A stretch of 64,000 nt of DNA from Symsagittifera roscoffensis (GCF_963678635.1 NC_087066.1:3660485-3724484); one strand, 5' to 3'. Positions 22,045 through 33,310 are shown, counted from the first letter of the stretch. Program-made: numbers and translations. The notes: generated by a model not told the origin, from the sequence alone.

Positions 22045-22880
22045 GATGGAATGATAAAAGTTCTAGCTATAGTTTCCATGTAATTGTATTGAGCAGGTTC
22101 CCTTTCCAGATTCTTAGCAAGTTTTGATGATTAGATTCAGCAACTAAATTTGTTCTAATAAACAGCGAACAATCAACAAATTTCAGACTGACAACATTTG
22201 GATTATCCGATAGCATGTAAAAATTAAGTCTAGCTCGAGTTAGTTTAATTCAAATTTTGGTATTTGGTAGTAATAATTTTTCGCAAGTAAACAAATCAAT
22301 GGCAAGCCTCCCATAGGCGAAAAAGTTATCCCTGTTCCTAAGGAGTTTGCTCTATCAATGAACGGATGCATACCAAATGCATCACAAAACTCTTCAAAAC
22401 TGTATCCATGACAAGCAAGTATTCCTTCATTACTCACTGCTGACCAGGTGAGGTCGTTCGATATTTGTGACTTATGAGGAGATAAAACATTGGCGTTGTA
22501 AAACATTGAAGTGTTAAAATAAAGTTCACAGTTGGAGAATTGAGAATGTAGTCGATTGTTTACATAAGGTAAGTTAGTTTGCGTTTCTTCATTCGATTCT
22601 TCCTTAGATCATGCTTTTTGTTCTGCTTTTTCTTTTTAAAAGCCTCAAATAGTGTTCCTTTGAATAATTCAAGCTTTAAACTAAGATGGGTATCACGCAT
22701 ATCTAAGTAGAGATTACGATTCCTTTTAAATTCAAACTCAAAACTGCTTTCATCCAGAGAAGTACTAGGGAATACTTCTTGTGAGTAAGATGACAAAATT
22801 GTTTCCAAAACTGGGACTTGAATTTTGTAAAAGCTCCAATGAAGAATTTGTAAAAGCCCCGTACCGAAAATGACTTTGGT
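22045..22880 (-). pseudogene. Maverick major capsid protein, copy B (broken)
   Basis: Contains the N-terminal region (22,808-22,560, with FPSTSLDESSFEFEFKRNRN and LDMRDTHLSLKLELFKGTLF) and the middle region (22,506-22,240, with SAVSNEGILACHGYSFEEF and MHPFIDRANSLGTGI). These are characteristic of the hexon-like double-jelly-roll capsid protein of Mavericks. The start codon seen in copies A and C (ATG) is AAG here, the C-terminal third is deleted next to 22,045, and frameshifts separate the pieces. Confidence 0.82.
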
Positions 22881-22889
22881 TTGTTTACT

Positions 22890-23257
22890 CTTTTTATATT
22901 GTCAAAAATGTCTCTGCGAGAGCAACTGCTCTTTGATCTACTTTTGCGAGAAATGGCTCTTCTTGTTCTACGCTTAGATTTCTTTTTTCAACATCCGAAT
23001 TGTTTCCGAACTGTTTTTGTACCCGCATCTTTCGCAAGTGTTTTGAGTTTTTTGTGTCCACTAAGAAATTCCCCAATCTCTGGAGCAGCGATTTCAAACA
23101 AATCTGCCCCAATTCTTTTCGCAGCTGGGACTAAACATTCTTTTAATGAAGCGGATTGTAGTTCTCCCAAGAGTTTGGGCAAGAGCTCCAAAACCTCTTC
23201 GACATTGTCCTGCATGTCCTCGAAAAACAGGGAAATCAGCTGATTTTTGAGTAACCA
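22890..23257 (-). pseudogene. Small basic core-like protein (PX-like), copy B
   Basis: Same layout as copies A and C: MVTQ start (23,257), a G-rich N-terminal helix, VPAAKRIGADLFEIAAPEIGE in the second frame, then a basic R/K/S tail. The frameshift between halves is at a similar place as in the other copies. The stop that overlaps the capsid start in A and C is altered here because that ATG is mutated. Confidence 0.6.
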
Positions 23258-23274
23258 TTTTGAATGAAGTTTAA

Positions 23275-24123
23275 ATCAAAAATATTTATTCGAAATCTTG
23301 CGGAACAAGAGAACAACTTGAATAATTCCTAAAAAAACCAAAGGAATTTTTTCGCAGGTACTATCTCTTAGTTCTATTTTGATAATATGGAAAAAGTTTT
23401 TCAATTGTTTTTTAAACTGTATTTTTGTAAAAGACTGATAATTCATGTACTGTCCTGTAGAAATTATATCTCCACTTTTTACTCTGGAGATGATTGGAGT
23501 AAACGCAAAAAGGGAGTTTTTGTATCACCGAGTATGTTATATTCTATAATATCACTATTATATCATCAAAGAATGTATTCTTATAAAGTCGTAAGAATAC
23601 TGCATATAATGTGGTCCTTTTCCTTTCATCATAAACGCTGTTTGATTTTGTTCTAAATCACATCTAAGAATGTGACTCAAGTTGGAACTTTGAATATCAA
23701 ACACTGATTGGCTCTCCGATAAATGAACGGCAACTTTTTGAGTACTTTTATCTACAGATACATAGGTTCCGTTGTATTCAAATGCATGAGCACTTAGACG
23801 TTCTCGAGTTTTGTTGTTCATGGCTGAAACTATATCAACAATACTTGGATATAACACTAGTTCAACATACATTGGTACAATATTTTTTTCTCCTCAGAAA
23901 CTTTTCTACTATATACGAATGTAAACTTTCCCTCTGTAACATTTTGGTGTAAAGAAGGGTAAGATATTTCTGAAACAGCAACCTCCCATTCTCCTTTCGA
24001 ATGTACTTGTTCGGGTAGAAAATTTGGAAAAGAACTATTCATTATTCGGACAACATTTAAAACAAGCGTTGGAAACTGACTCGTTGGAAAAGTAAAAAGC
24101 GTTGGAAAAGTAAAAGAATCCAT
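23275..24123 (-). pseudogene. Maverick penton-like protein, copy B (frameshifted)
   Basis: The N-terminal frame (24,123-23,857) starts MDSFTFPTLFTFPTSQFPT and breaks at EEKKILYQ. The second frame (23,872-23,558) continues with VELVLYPSIVDIVSAMN and NGTYVSVDKSTQKVAVHLSE. The C-terminal part (about 23,500-23,275) is in a third frame. One deleted base near 23,887 explains the first break when compared with copy B'. Confidence 0.75.
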
Positions 24124-24180
24124 GACTGATCGATAAAATTTTAGTTTAAAAAATGATTCACCTTTAATTCGAACAATTTC

Positions 24181-25070
24181 TTAGCTCTTTTTCGTAAAAC
24201 TTTCCCAGAATATCTTCTTTGTCGAGATCTTTGATGATGTATATAGAAGGTATTTTAGTACATAGTGTCGAAATTTCAAAAACTCATCTGTAAACGGTGT
24301 TAGAGGTTTATTGTACAGAATTGAGGGGAAACCAGTATTCTTGACATCTCTAGGTGATTTCTTAATAAATCTACTGACGCGACAATTGATTGTAGACACA
24401 ATTTGCGGCATCTTGTGAATGATTTTTTCATCATGATCTTCTATATAGCGGTAAATTATGTGTTTTAATGATTGAATGGCTCTCTCTGCAAATGCAGCTT
24501 TTGTTTCACTCATTGTCGAGTAAACTTCAGTGTTTTTTTCCTTGTAAAACTTTTTGAAAAGTCACCCATATTCAGTTCCTTTATCAACCCAAAGCTTTTC
24601 AGGAGTGTTTTTTCGAGAAAACATTTTTTTGAAAGCTTACAAAGTATCTATGGCATAGTTCGTTTTCATTGTTTGAGCTCTGAAAAATCGCAAAAAAAAC
24701 ATCAACAGCAACTAATAAATATTTGACTCCATTGTTTTCACTCGGTTAATTTGTCCACAAATACCAAGTCCATACACCAAATTTCATTGATAAATTTTAA
24801 AAAAACTTGAAGCCTTCGGAAACGTCTGATTGGAGGACCAAATTTTGTATATGATGTCTCGGTTTGTAAAAATTGTTCTACTTTTGTTTGACAATCCGCT
24901 TGCTTTACTCAAGTTTCGCACAGAACCGTACGTAGCTCTACCCCTAGAATACATTCTGTTCAGACCTTTTCAGATATTAAAAGAGATCCAAGTTCCTCTG
25001 TTTTTTGCTTTGGCATTCTTGTTCATAACAAGTTTAGATGGAATATGAGTTGCTTCCAAAATAGTAAAGT
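24181..25070 (-). pseudogene. Maverick retroviral-type integrase, copy B (broken)
   Basis: In minus-strand order: a zinc-binding-like segment near 24,900 (VEQFLQTETSYTKFGPP), the first catalytic Asp region (CMDLVFVDKLTE, about 24,770), a VDKGTEYG-type second Asp region (about 24,590), and the catalytic-Glu helix in MSETKAAFAERAIQSLKHII (24,513 onward), then the C-terminal part to 24,181. The D,D,E arrangement of rve integrases is visible, but at least three frameshifts split it. Confidence 0.82.
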
Positions 25071-25189
25071 AAATATCGGGAAAGTCGGTATTTTTTCGCT
25101 TTGATACACACACAAAGTGAACAATTGACTCTTTTGTGTCTCGATTATCATTTTTTTATTTCAATTGTTCTTTCTTAGCTCTTTTGTTC

Positions 25190-25933
25190 AAGAGTTTTTC
25201 AAGAGTTTTTCAATTGTTTTTTAAACTGTATTTTTGTAAAAGACTGATAATTCATGTACTGTCCTGTAGAAATTATATCTCCACTTTTTACTCTGGAGAT
25301 GATTGGAATAAACGCAATAAGGGAGTTTTTGTATCACCGAGTATGTTATATTCTATAATATCACTATTATATCATCAAAGAAGGTATTCTTATAAAGTCG
25401 TAAGAACACTGCGTATAATGTGGTCCTTTTCCTTTCATCATAAACGCTGTTTGATTTTGTTCTAAATCACATCTAAGAATGTGACTCAAGTTTGAACTTT
25501 GAATATCAAACACTGATTGGTTCTCAGATAAGTGAACGGCAACTTTTTGAGTAATTTTATCTACAGATACATAGGTTCCGTTATATTCAAATGCATGAGC
25601 AATTAGACGTTCTCGAATTTTGTTGTTCATGGCTACAACTATATCAACAATACTTGGACATAACCCTAGTTCAACATACATTGGTACAATCTTTCTTTTC
25701 TCCTCAGAAACTATTCTACTATCTACGAATGTAAACTTTCCCTCTGTAACATTTTGGTACAAAGAAGGGTAAGATATTTCTGAAACAGCAAGCTCTCGTT
25801 TTCCTTTCGAATGTACTTGTTCGGGTAGAAAATTTGGAAAAGAACTATTCATTATTCGGACAACATTTAAAACAAGCGTTGGAAACTGACTCGTTGGAAA
25901 AGTAAAAAGCGTTGGAAAAGTAAAAGAATACAT
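25190..25933 (-). pseudogene. Maverick penton-like protein, copy B' (best preserved)
   Basis: The longest uninterrupted piece of this protein: 188 residues (25,933-25,367) from MYSFTFPTLFTFPTSQFPT through VEL.LCPSIVDIVVAMNNKIR and AHAFEYNGTYVSVDK to SLMI, where stops intervene. The remainder (about 25,330-25,190) is in another frame. It follows directly on a duplicated junction at about 25,190 where arm copy B' begins inside this gene. Confidence 0.78.
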
Positions 25934-25990
25934 GACAACTGATCGATAAAAATTTAGTTTAAAAAATGATTCACCTTTAATTCGAACAAT

Positions 25991-26960
25991 TTAGCTCTGT
26001 TTCGTAAAACTTTCCCAGAGTTTCTTCTTTGTCGAGATCTTTGATGATGTATATAGGAGGTATTTTAGTAAATAGTGTCGAAATTTCAAAAACTCATCTG
26101 TAAACGGTAATAGAGGTTTATTGTACAGAATTGAGGGGAAACCAGTATTCTTGACATCTCTAGGTGATTTCTTAATAGATCTATTGACGCGACAATTCAT
26201 TGTAGACACAATTTGCGGCATCTTGTGAATGATTTTTTCACCATGATCTTCTATATAGCGGTAAATTATGTGTTTTAATGATTGAATGGCTCTCTCTGCA
26301 AATGCAGCTTTTGTTTCACTCATTGTCGAGTAAACTTCAGTGTTTTTTCCTTGCAAAACTTTTTGAAGAGTCACCCATATTCCGTTCCTTTATCAACCCA
26401 AAGCTTTTCATGAGTGTTTTTTCGAGAAATCATTTTTTTGAAAGCTTACAAAGTATCTATGGCATATTTCGTTTTCATTGTTTGAGCTCTGAAAAATCGC
26501 GAAAAAACATCAACAGCAACTAATAAATATTTGACTCCCTTGTTTTCACTCGGTTAATTTGTCCACAAATACCAAGTCCATACACCAAATTTCATTGATA
26601 AATTTTGAAAAAACTTGAAGCCTTCGGAAACGTCTGATTGGAGGACCAAATTTTGTATATGATGTCTCGGTTTGTAAAAATTGTTCTACTTTTGTTTGAC
26701 AATCCGCTTGCTTTACTCAAGTTTCGCACAGAACCGTACGCAGCTCTACCCCTTGAATACATTCTGTTCAGACCTTTTCAGATAATGAAAGAGATCCAAG
26801 TTCCTCTGTCTTTCGCTTTGGCATTCTTGTTCATAACAAGTTTAGATGGAATTTGAGTTGCTTCCAAAATGTTAAAGTAAATATCGGTAAAGTCGGTATT
26901 TTTTCGCTTTGATACGCACACAAAGTGTACAATTGACTCTTTTGTGTCTCGATTATCTAA
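25991..26960 (-). pseudogene. Maverick integrase, copy B' (broken)
   Basis: Same order of integrase blocks as copy B. A frame of 127 residues (26,374-25,991) contains the catalytic-Glu helix (KAAFAERAIQSLKHII) and the C-terminal domain ending in KLWESFTKQS. Upstream frames carry the second Asp region (about 26,400) and the first Asp region (about 26,590). The frames are disconnected by indels. A SPRDVKNTGFPSILYNKPL segment is typical of Maverick integrases. Confidence 0.8.
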
Positions 26961-27209
26961 TATGATATTTTCTGACCGACTTAGTCGAATTCTAGGAGAA
27001 TTCAAAATTAAATCAATAAGTTGCTTTTTATTACTCGTTTTCAATTTTGCATTTACAGCACTGTGAACAGAATCAAAATGTTTTGGTACTATCTCCTCTT
27101 TTTTGCTTTTATTCCAGTTTTGGTTGTTTTGAAAGTGTACCTTGTGATTGATAAATTGAGTAAGGAAACAGAACAAACTGATCCATACTATGTCAATCTT
27201 TAATGACAA
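26778..27209 (-). pseudogene. N-terminal part of integrase gene or separate Maverick gene
   Basis: A 143-residue frame. From about residue 50 it reads SAVNAKLKTSNKKQLIDLIL, then RSENIILDNRDTKESIVHF, and ends KNAKAKDRGTWISF. It sits directly upstream of the integrase blocks on the same strand, so it is probably the N-terminal extension of that gene. The first 40 residues look like out-of-frame sequence. No catalytic motif is present in this part. Confidence 0.45.
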
Positions 27210-27229
27210 AAGGAGTGATTACAGATATA

Positions 27230-28110
27230 ACATTTGGCGAGCTTAAAATAGTTCTCTTTTTATGCAGTGAAGTTCTTCTTCGTGTGAGTTCTGATTTTTC
27301 TCTTCGGTATTTTACTAGGTCTACTTTTCGGAGATCCCTTAGCTCGCATCGTAGCAAGTTTACTAGATATTCCCTGAGGAATTGAATGAAACTTTTTGGA
27401 CAATGGAGGATGAATTGTTTTTGAAGTTTTTGGTAAAATGTTTGAAATATTGCGAATATAGAGACCTATTGTATGCTCATCGTCCAAAAACTTTGTTTCT
27501 GTTCCTGATGGTAGATAAAATTTTGATGGAACTGAACCATTGTTTGTGCATTATCTGAGCGAATCAACTGTTTTTAGAGTTAAATCAATGGGTAAATGAC
27601 CCTAAGGAGTAGATGTTGCAGCTTGATACCACTCATTCAATTTTGATCCTAGACCTAGTTGTTGACGTAATGTAATGATTTGTATAAAAAACATCTCCCG
27701 GTGACTTGAACAAGACTTTTTGTGTATTTTGCATTTCTACATCTCATCCCAACTAGCCTTGATGAAACAAGTTATGCTTAATATATATTGTAATCAGTGA
27801 ACTATGTTTTCCAGCAGTGGCAATTTTTACAAACTGCTTAGAAATTAAAGGCTCTTCACAGGAGTCATCAAATTTTGACAGGTAAATTGTTCTATCATTG
27901 GTAAGGTTTTCAATTAGTTCAAAGTCAATTCCCTGGACAAATTTAAGGTTTTTTCTTTGCATTTGTCAATAGAGAGGTTGGTTTGTTAATAAAAACAAAA
28001 ATTGTTGTCAATTTTGATTAAAATATATCAACTTTCAACCAATCAAAATTAAGATGCAATTCTCTTGATCCACTCGGTTCAACTAGTGAAACAAAAACTC
28101 GTTCTTTGGC
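27230..28110 (-). pseudogene. Maverick genome-packaging ATPase, copy B' (broken)
   Basis: A HerA/FtsK-type packaging ATPase. The Walker B region is clear in 27,962-27,753: NDRTIYLSKFDDSCEE followed by FVKIATAGKH and TIYIKHNLFHQ, the usual sensor and arginine-finger neighbourhood of this family. Upstream near 28,085 the Walker A position reads EPSGSRELH, lacking the GKT lysine. The C-terminal part (27,487-27,260) contains DDEHTIGLY and a basic tail. Several frameshifts separate the pieces. Confidence 0.72.
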
Positions 28111-28460
28111 AGAAATAATTTTATTCATAGCTTTGGAGAAGGTAGAATATAACCGACTGTACTTGATAAAAATTGCTACCCAAACATTTGTTTCTTCTCA
28201 TGTAGTTGATAACATTGTTCGAATGATTGCACATGCTAGTATTAAACCTATGACAAAAAATTGGTGGATAAAAACTAGAGGAGGTCTATTACATGTGCGT
28301 CCAAACAACTCTCATGATTTTCGTTCGTGATTTTCTTCATCAAAAACAAAACTTCCTAAATTTACGGGCTTGTCACATTTATTGACCACTTAAATCTAGA
28401 AAGAAAAAATCGACAAGGAAATTTAATTAAAATTTAAAAAGGTAGAACATTAGGATTATT
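28111..28460. other. Maverick spacer, no gene recognised
   Basis: Between the ATPase and the accessory gene. A 74-residue plus-strand frame here (28,106-28,330) has no recognised motif and is broken in the duplicate at 34,110-34,430. Confidence 0.4.
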
Positions 28461-29700
28461 ATGGTTTACCAGTTGTTGAAAAAAAATCTAATCCAAGTTC
28501 CGTATGCAAATGCTTTTCTTTCTGCACAGTGAAGAGTTTTTGCATGACAAAATGGGTAGTTGCTGCACCTCCAATCATAATCTTCATCTTTGAATATCAA
28601 AAACTGAACTTTAGGACAAGCGTAGTCATCCAAATTAAAGATCTTTGTTTCCAAAAATTCTGACAGAATCTTACATTTTTCATAACCTTTTGCAAAAAAT
28701 TCCGTTTCTCTGGCTTCTAGATTTTTCAATATTTTTTCAAGTTCAGTAAATTTTTCGTAACCGCTGCTCCAATTAGGATGTTGGTTTGAATTTTTCGAGA
28801 GGAAGGAGGGACTATCCTACAGTTTGTTTAACCTTATAATTTCCTAATTCTTTCACTATATTGTTTTCAATACATACAATATCCAAAACAACAAGGCTCA
28901 TTCTGCTAACTGGCTTCTCTGGAGTTTTTCCTTCAAAATGATTAACAACCGAACAATGCATATACCGATGAAGCAAATTTTTTAACATATAAACAGAAAA
29001 GTGATCCATTCACGTGACCAAGAAAGCATGAACTGGGGAGACTAGGTGTATCATAACAATACTCAGGACCTTTTTTCATAGTAGACTTCACAGATCCAGC
29101 AGAGTCATGTAGAATTGCATGAAGTCTAAAAAATTTGGCGTTTGCAAAAAAGTTATCGATTCAGGAATTTCTGTATCCAAATAGTCCTCCAAAAGAAAAG
29201 TTTTGGTCCATTTCTTTTAAATTCATGTCGGGGTCCAAAACAAAACAGGTAAAATAAATAAACTTTTTCTTTTTGTTTTTGATGAGAAATCTTGCTTTAT
29301 AATCTCAAAAATTCTTAGAATAGCATTCAATTTCTGTACCTTCATTTTCTACAGTGCATTCGTCAATAATGATACCAGTGTTACATAAGACAAAACTGAG
29401 GAGATAAAATCAACCAGTTTATCATACTCTTCTTCTTCCAACTGAAACTTCTGATTGTTTTTCCAAGTTTTTTTTTTCCTTTTCTACGATACTCTATAAG
29501 ATCTTTTTTCAAAAAAAAATCTGAACAATAACTTAGAAAAACTTTTCGTCTTCCATTTTGCAAAGTCCACTCAAATTGAAAATTTGTGATTCTGTATCCA
29601 AATCTTGCAGTTTTGGTAAATTTTCAGATTCCAAAACTGTTAGTAAAATTTTCTGGGAATCTTCTTCTAAGACGATAAGAAAAAGTCCCATTTTTTTGAA
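28461..29700 (-). pseudogene. Unknown Maverick accessory gene, copy B'
   Basis: I do not recognise the family. Pieces in minus-strand order: about 29,563-29,381 (lysine-rich), about 29,170-29,060 (FFANAKFFRLHAILHDSAGS), 29,009-28,812 (NHFEGKTPEKPVSRMSLVVL, then an acidic strand ILCIENNIVKELG) and 28,729-28,466 (a cysteine-rich module with DYACPKVQFLIF, CSNYPFCHAKTLHCAERKAF). The middle block vaguely resembles the first strand of an RNase H-fold exonuclease, and the last looks like a small zinc-binding module. Both are weak inferences. A second copy lies at 34,434-35,690. Confidence 0.5.
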
Positions 29701-29754
29701 GCGTTAAACTAAGATTTCTGGAAAAACCTTTGTTCCAACTCATACTCCAAATTT

Positions 29755-30005
29755 TTTTTTTCATGGTAATTTAGTGGTAAGAGTTTTTGGGTAAAAACTT
29801 GGAGTTTTTGTCACAAAAATTTAAAATAATTCAAAAAAACTTCAACACACGATGAGATTTGTTATAAATCGATCTGATAACAACTTTTTAGATACTCTCA
29901 CTTTTTATCTAACTGAATCTGTTCTGAAACCTACTGAAACATCGAAAAAAATTCAAATTTTTTGGGGAAAAAATTAAATTACAAAAATTTTTTATAAATC
30001 ACTTC
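29755..30005 (+). repeat. Internal copy of Maverick terminal repeat (start of arm copy C)
   Basis: Matches the inner half of the left terminal repeat (CATGGTAATTTAGTGGTAAG, AACTTGGAGTTTTTGTCAC, GTTATAAATCGATCTGATAAC, GAAACCTACTGAAACATC). The outer half including the terminus is absent. It marks the start of the third left-arm copy. Confidence 0.85.
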
Positions 30006-30166
30006 ATCTTATAGTAAACTTAATGCCATAATTTTCACTTATAAAAAACAAAACTACACGTTTACACTAAATTACTTATGAAATTCAAAACATTCACATC
30101 ATGAAAATTATTCAAGTTTGTCTGGTAGAACTTGAAAAGAAGAAATGCTGAAAAAATAGCGTCAAA

Positions 30167-30438
30167 TCAACACAAATTATCAGTTTTTTGTAGCTTTCGA
30201 GGAACCATTCGCCGATACTCTTTTATTAGAGAAGAATAAATGGATCTTTCTCGACCCAAAGAATCAGCAAAGTAGCAAGTTTTGTCCAATTGAGCTACCA
30301 TGATCCAGTGCTCCCCTCTATCATTGCTTGGAATGAATTTTTTAGTTAAGGTACTTTATCAGAGGGGTGAGATCCCATGTACTTGAACCTGAGTTCATGA
30401 ATTCTTTCAATAATTTGCACTATTGAAAAACTATTCAT
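30167..30438 (-). pseudogene. Maverick cysteine protease, copy C (stop after catalytic Cys)
   Basis: This copy keeps the catalytic His (RGEHWIMVAQ), the acidic residue (CYFADSLG) and the Cys (QKTDNLC), but an earlier stop interrupts the N-terminal part and the shared TGA follows the Cys directly. The downstream bases still read as DAIFSAFLLFK. It is the least damaged of the three proteases at the active site. Confidence 0.8.
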
Positions 30439-30605
30439 CTTTGCCTTTGTTAGCTGATTTAAATCTAAAACAAAAAAATAGATATTTTGATATTGTAATT
30501 TAGGATGAAAAAAAGAGTCACTGAATTACGCGCATTTATGTATTGAATCAACAAAGTCCCAGACACAAAACTTTTGAACTGGACCAAGGTTATTGAATAC
30601 TGTTT

Positions 30606-30812
30606 TTAGTGTAGGTTGAAGAAATTTTTTCGGTTTTCATTTGAACAGCATTCGTTATCTGCTTTTCCTGGAGGCTTTGGTCTGAAGAAAAACAAAATAC
30701 ATAGTACAGAGACAATAACAAAGAAAAGTCCCAAAAAAGTTACAATATTTTTATAGGGACCTGAAAACTCTAAAAACTTAAACACTTTTAGCGACTGTGC
30801 CGATTTTGTCAT
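30606..30812 (-). CDS. Small single-span membrane protein of Maverick, copy C
   Basis: 68 residues, co-linear with copy A over the whole length: MTKSAQSLKVFKFLEFSG, a hydrophobic span (IVTFLGLFFVIVSVLCILFFF), RPKPPGKADNECC and a polar tail. Conservation of length and frame in two of three arm copies, while neighbours are broken, supports a real gene. Function unknown. Confidence 0.62.
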   Translation of the reverse strand: MTKSAQSLKVFKFLEFSGPYKNIVTFLGLFFVIVSVLCILFFFRPKPPGKADNECCSNENRKNFFNLH

Positions 30813-30813
30813 T

Positions 30814-32095
30814 TTAAACTTTTGATAGTCTTTCTCCCAAGACTATCACTTTCGTTACTTGCTCCAAGGGAAACTGGAAAAACATTTTTAGTCTCAAGTT
30901 TTCTCCACTAGGTTCTGGATAATGCAACTGTTCAGCTACATCCTGTAATGAAGTCAAGTCAAAAACTAGAATATAGTGAGTTTGAAAATCTTCCATAGGA
31001 AGAGCTGGGAAATCTTGGTTAAACTGCATTGCTTTCATTGTTGTAACATAAGGACGACAAGGAGAAGTTGTATCTAATGAAACAATTGCTCTTCGACTCC
31101 CGATAAACTCTTAGCTCTTATAAATGAAATCGCTGATAGCTGAAAGGGTTTTCATGAAAGATCCTGCAACAGCTGAATTTGTATTCAATGCAACAGCTAT
31201 TCTTCTTATTGGGGCGTTATTGAATATGATATTGTATGAATTGGATTTGACGAGATGGAATGATAAAGATTCTTGCTATAGTTTCCATGTAATTGTAATG
31301 AGCAGGTTCCCTTTCCAGATTCCATTGCAAGTTTTGATGATTAGATTCAGCAACTAAATTTGTTCTAATAAACAGCGAACAATCAACAAATTTCAGACTC
31401 AAATTTGGATTATCAGATAGCATGTAAAAATTAAGTCTATCTCGAGTTAGTTTAATTGGAACTTTGGTATTTGGTAGTAACAATTTTTCGCAAGTAAAAA
31501 AATCAATGGCAAGCCTCCCATAAATGAAAAATTTATCCCTGTTCCTGGGGAGTTTGCTCTATCAATGAACGGATGCATATCAAATGCATCACAAAATTCT
31601 TTAAAACTGTATCCATGACAAGCAAGTATTCCTTCATTACTCACTGCTGACGAGGTGAGCTCGTTCAATATTTGTGCTTTATGAGGATATAATCCATTGG
31701 CGTTGTAAGCCATTGTATTTTTAAAATAAACTTCACTGTTGGGGAAAAAAGAATAAAGTCGATTGTTTACATAAGGTAAGTTTGTTTGTGGTTCTTCCTT
31801 CGAATCTTCCTTAGATTATGCTTTTTGTGCTGCTTTTTCTTTTTAAAAGCCTCAAACAATGTTCCTTTGAATAATTAAAGCTTTGAACTAAGATGGGTAT
31901 CACGCATATCCAAGTAGAAATTACTATTCTTTTCAAATTCAAACTCAATACTGCTTTCATCCAGAGAAGTACTAGGGAATACTTTTTGTGTGTAAGATGA
32001 TATAATTGTTTCAAAAACTGGGACTTTATCAAAAATCTCCAATGAAGAAATTGTAAAAGCCCCGTACCGAAAATGACTTTGGTTTGTTTACTCAT
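30814..32095 (-). pseudogene. Maverick major capsid protein, copy C (most complete, frameshifted)
   Basis: All regions of the double-jelly-roll capsid protein are present in order: the start MSKQTKVIFGTG (32,095), an N-terminal block with LDMRDTHLS in a second frame, YPHKAQILNE and SSAVSNEGILACHGYSFKEF (31,713-31,447), LTRDRLNFYMLSDNPNLSL (31,483-31,217) and the C-terminal DLTSLQDVAEQLHYPEPSG to LGERLSKV (31,038-30,814). At least four frameshifts or stops separate them. It is the shell-forming protein of the virus-like particle predicted for Mavericks. Confidence 0.85.
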
Positions 32096-32461
32096 TTTAT
32101 ATTGTCAAAAGTGTCTCTGCGAGAGCGACTGTTTTTTGATCTACTTTTACGAGAAATGGCTCTTCTTGTTCTACGCTTAGATTTCTTTTTTGAACATCCC
32201 AATTGTTTCCGAAATGTTTTTGTACCCGCATCTTTCGCAAGTGTTTTGAGTTTTTTGTGTCCACTAAGAACTTCCCCAATCTCTGGAGCAGCGATTTCAA
32301 ATAAATCTGCCCCAATTCTTTTCGCAGCTGGGACTATACATTCTTTTAATGAAGCGGATTGCAGTTCTCCCAAGAGTTTGTGCAAGAGCTCCAAAACCTC
32401 TTCCACATTGTCTTGCATGTCCTCGAAAAACAGGGAAATCAGCTGATTTTTGAGTAACCAT
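32092..32461 (-). pseudogene. Small basic core-like protein (PX-like), copy C
   Basis: Starts MVTQ at 32,461 and shows GRGFGALAQTLGRTAIRFIK in the first frame. After a frameshift it has VPAAKRIGADLFEIAAPEIGE and a basic tail ending FDNIK. Its TGA stop shares bases with the ATG of the capsid gene (ATGA overlap), so the two genes were probably translated from one transcript. Copy A has the same arrangement. Confidence 0.62.
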
Positions 32462-32469
32462 TTTGAATG

Positions 32470-33310
32470 AAAATAAATATTCGAAATCTTGCGGAACAAG
32501 AGAACAACTTGAGTAATTCCTAGAAAAACAAAAGGAACTTTTTCGACAGTACTATCTCTTAGTTCTATCTTGATAATATGGACAGAGTTTTTCAATAGTT
32601 TTTTTAACTGTATTTTTGTAAAAGACTGATAATTCATGTACTGTAATGTAGAAATTATATCTCCACTTTTCACTTTAGAGATGATTGGAATTAACGCAAA
32701 AAGGGAGTTTTTGTATCACCGACTATGTTATATTCTATAATATCACTATTATATCATCAGAGAATGTATTCTTATAAAGTCGTAAGAAAACTGCGTATAA
32801 TGTGGTCCTTTTCCTTTCATCATAAACGCTGTTTGATTTTGTTCTAAATCACAACTAAAAATTTGACTCAAGTTGGAACTTTGAATAACAAACACTGATT
32901 GGTTCTCAGGTAAATGAACGGCAACTTTTTGAGTAATTTTATCTACAGATACATAGGTTCCGTTATATTCAAATGCATGAGCACTTAGACGTTCTCGAAT
33001 TTGGTTGTTCATGGCTACAACTATATCAACAATACTTGGATATAACCCTAGTTCAACATGCATCGGTACAATCTTTTTTTCTCCTCAGAAACTTCTCTAC
33101 CATTTACGACTGTAAACTTTCCCTGTAACATTTTGGTATAAAGAAGGGTATGATATTTCTGAAAGAGCAACCTCCCATTCTCCTTCGAATGTACTTGTTC
33201 GGGTAGAAAGTTTGGAAAAGAACTATTCATTATTCGACTAACATTTGAAACAAGCGTTGGAAACTGACTCGTTGGAAAAGTAAAAGCGTTGAAAAAGTAA
33301 AAGAATCCAT
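32470..33310 (-). pseudogene. Maverick penton-like protein, copy C (broken)
   Basis: Pieces: the start region MDSFTF near 33,310, an N-terminal frame broken near 33,180 and 33,120, the body 33,063-32,749 (VELGLYPSIVDIVVAMNNQIR, NGTYVSVDK), then stops, and the C-terminal part 32,673-32,470 (SGDIISTLQYMNYQSFTK). The C-terminal frame runs on into the out-of-frame start of the basic-protein gene. Confidence 0.75.

Noticed and set aside
23387-25465. Plus-strand frames over the penton copies (repeated at 23,387 and 25,136)
   Set aside because: Their repetition reflects duplication of the underlying minus-strand gene. They carry no motif of their own.
16980-30005. Interpretation as three separate full-length Mavericks side by side
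   Set aside because: The internal terminal repeats lack the outer 120 bp or more and no internal right ends were seen. Only the outermost ends have the 6-bp duplication.
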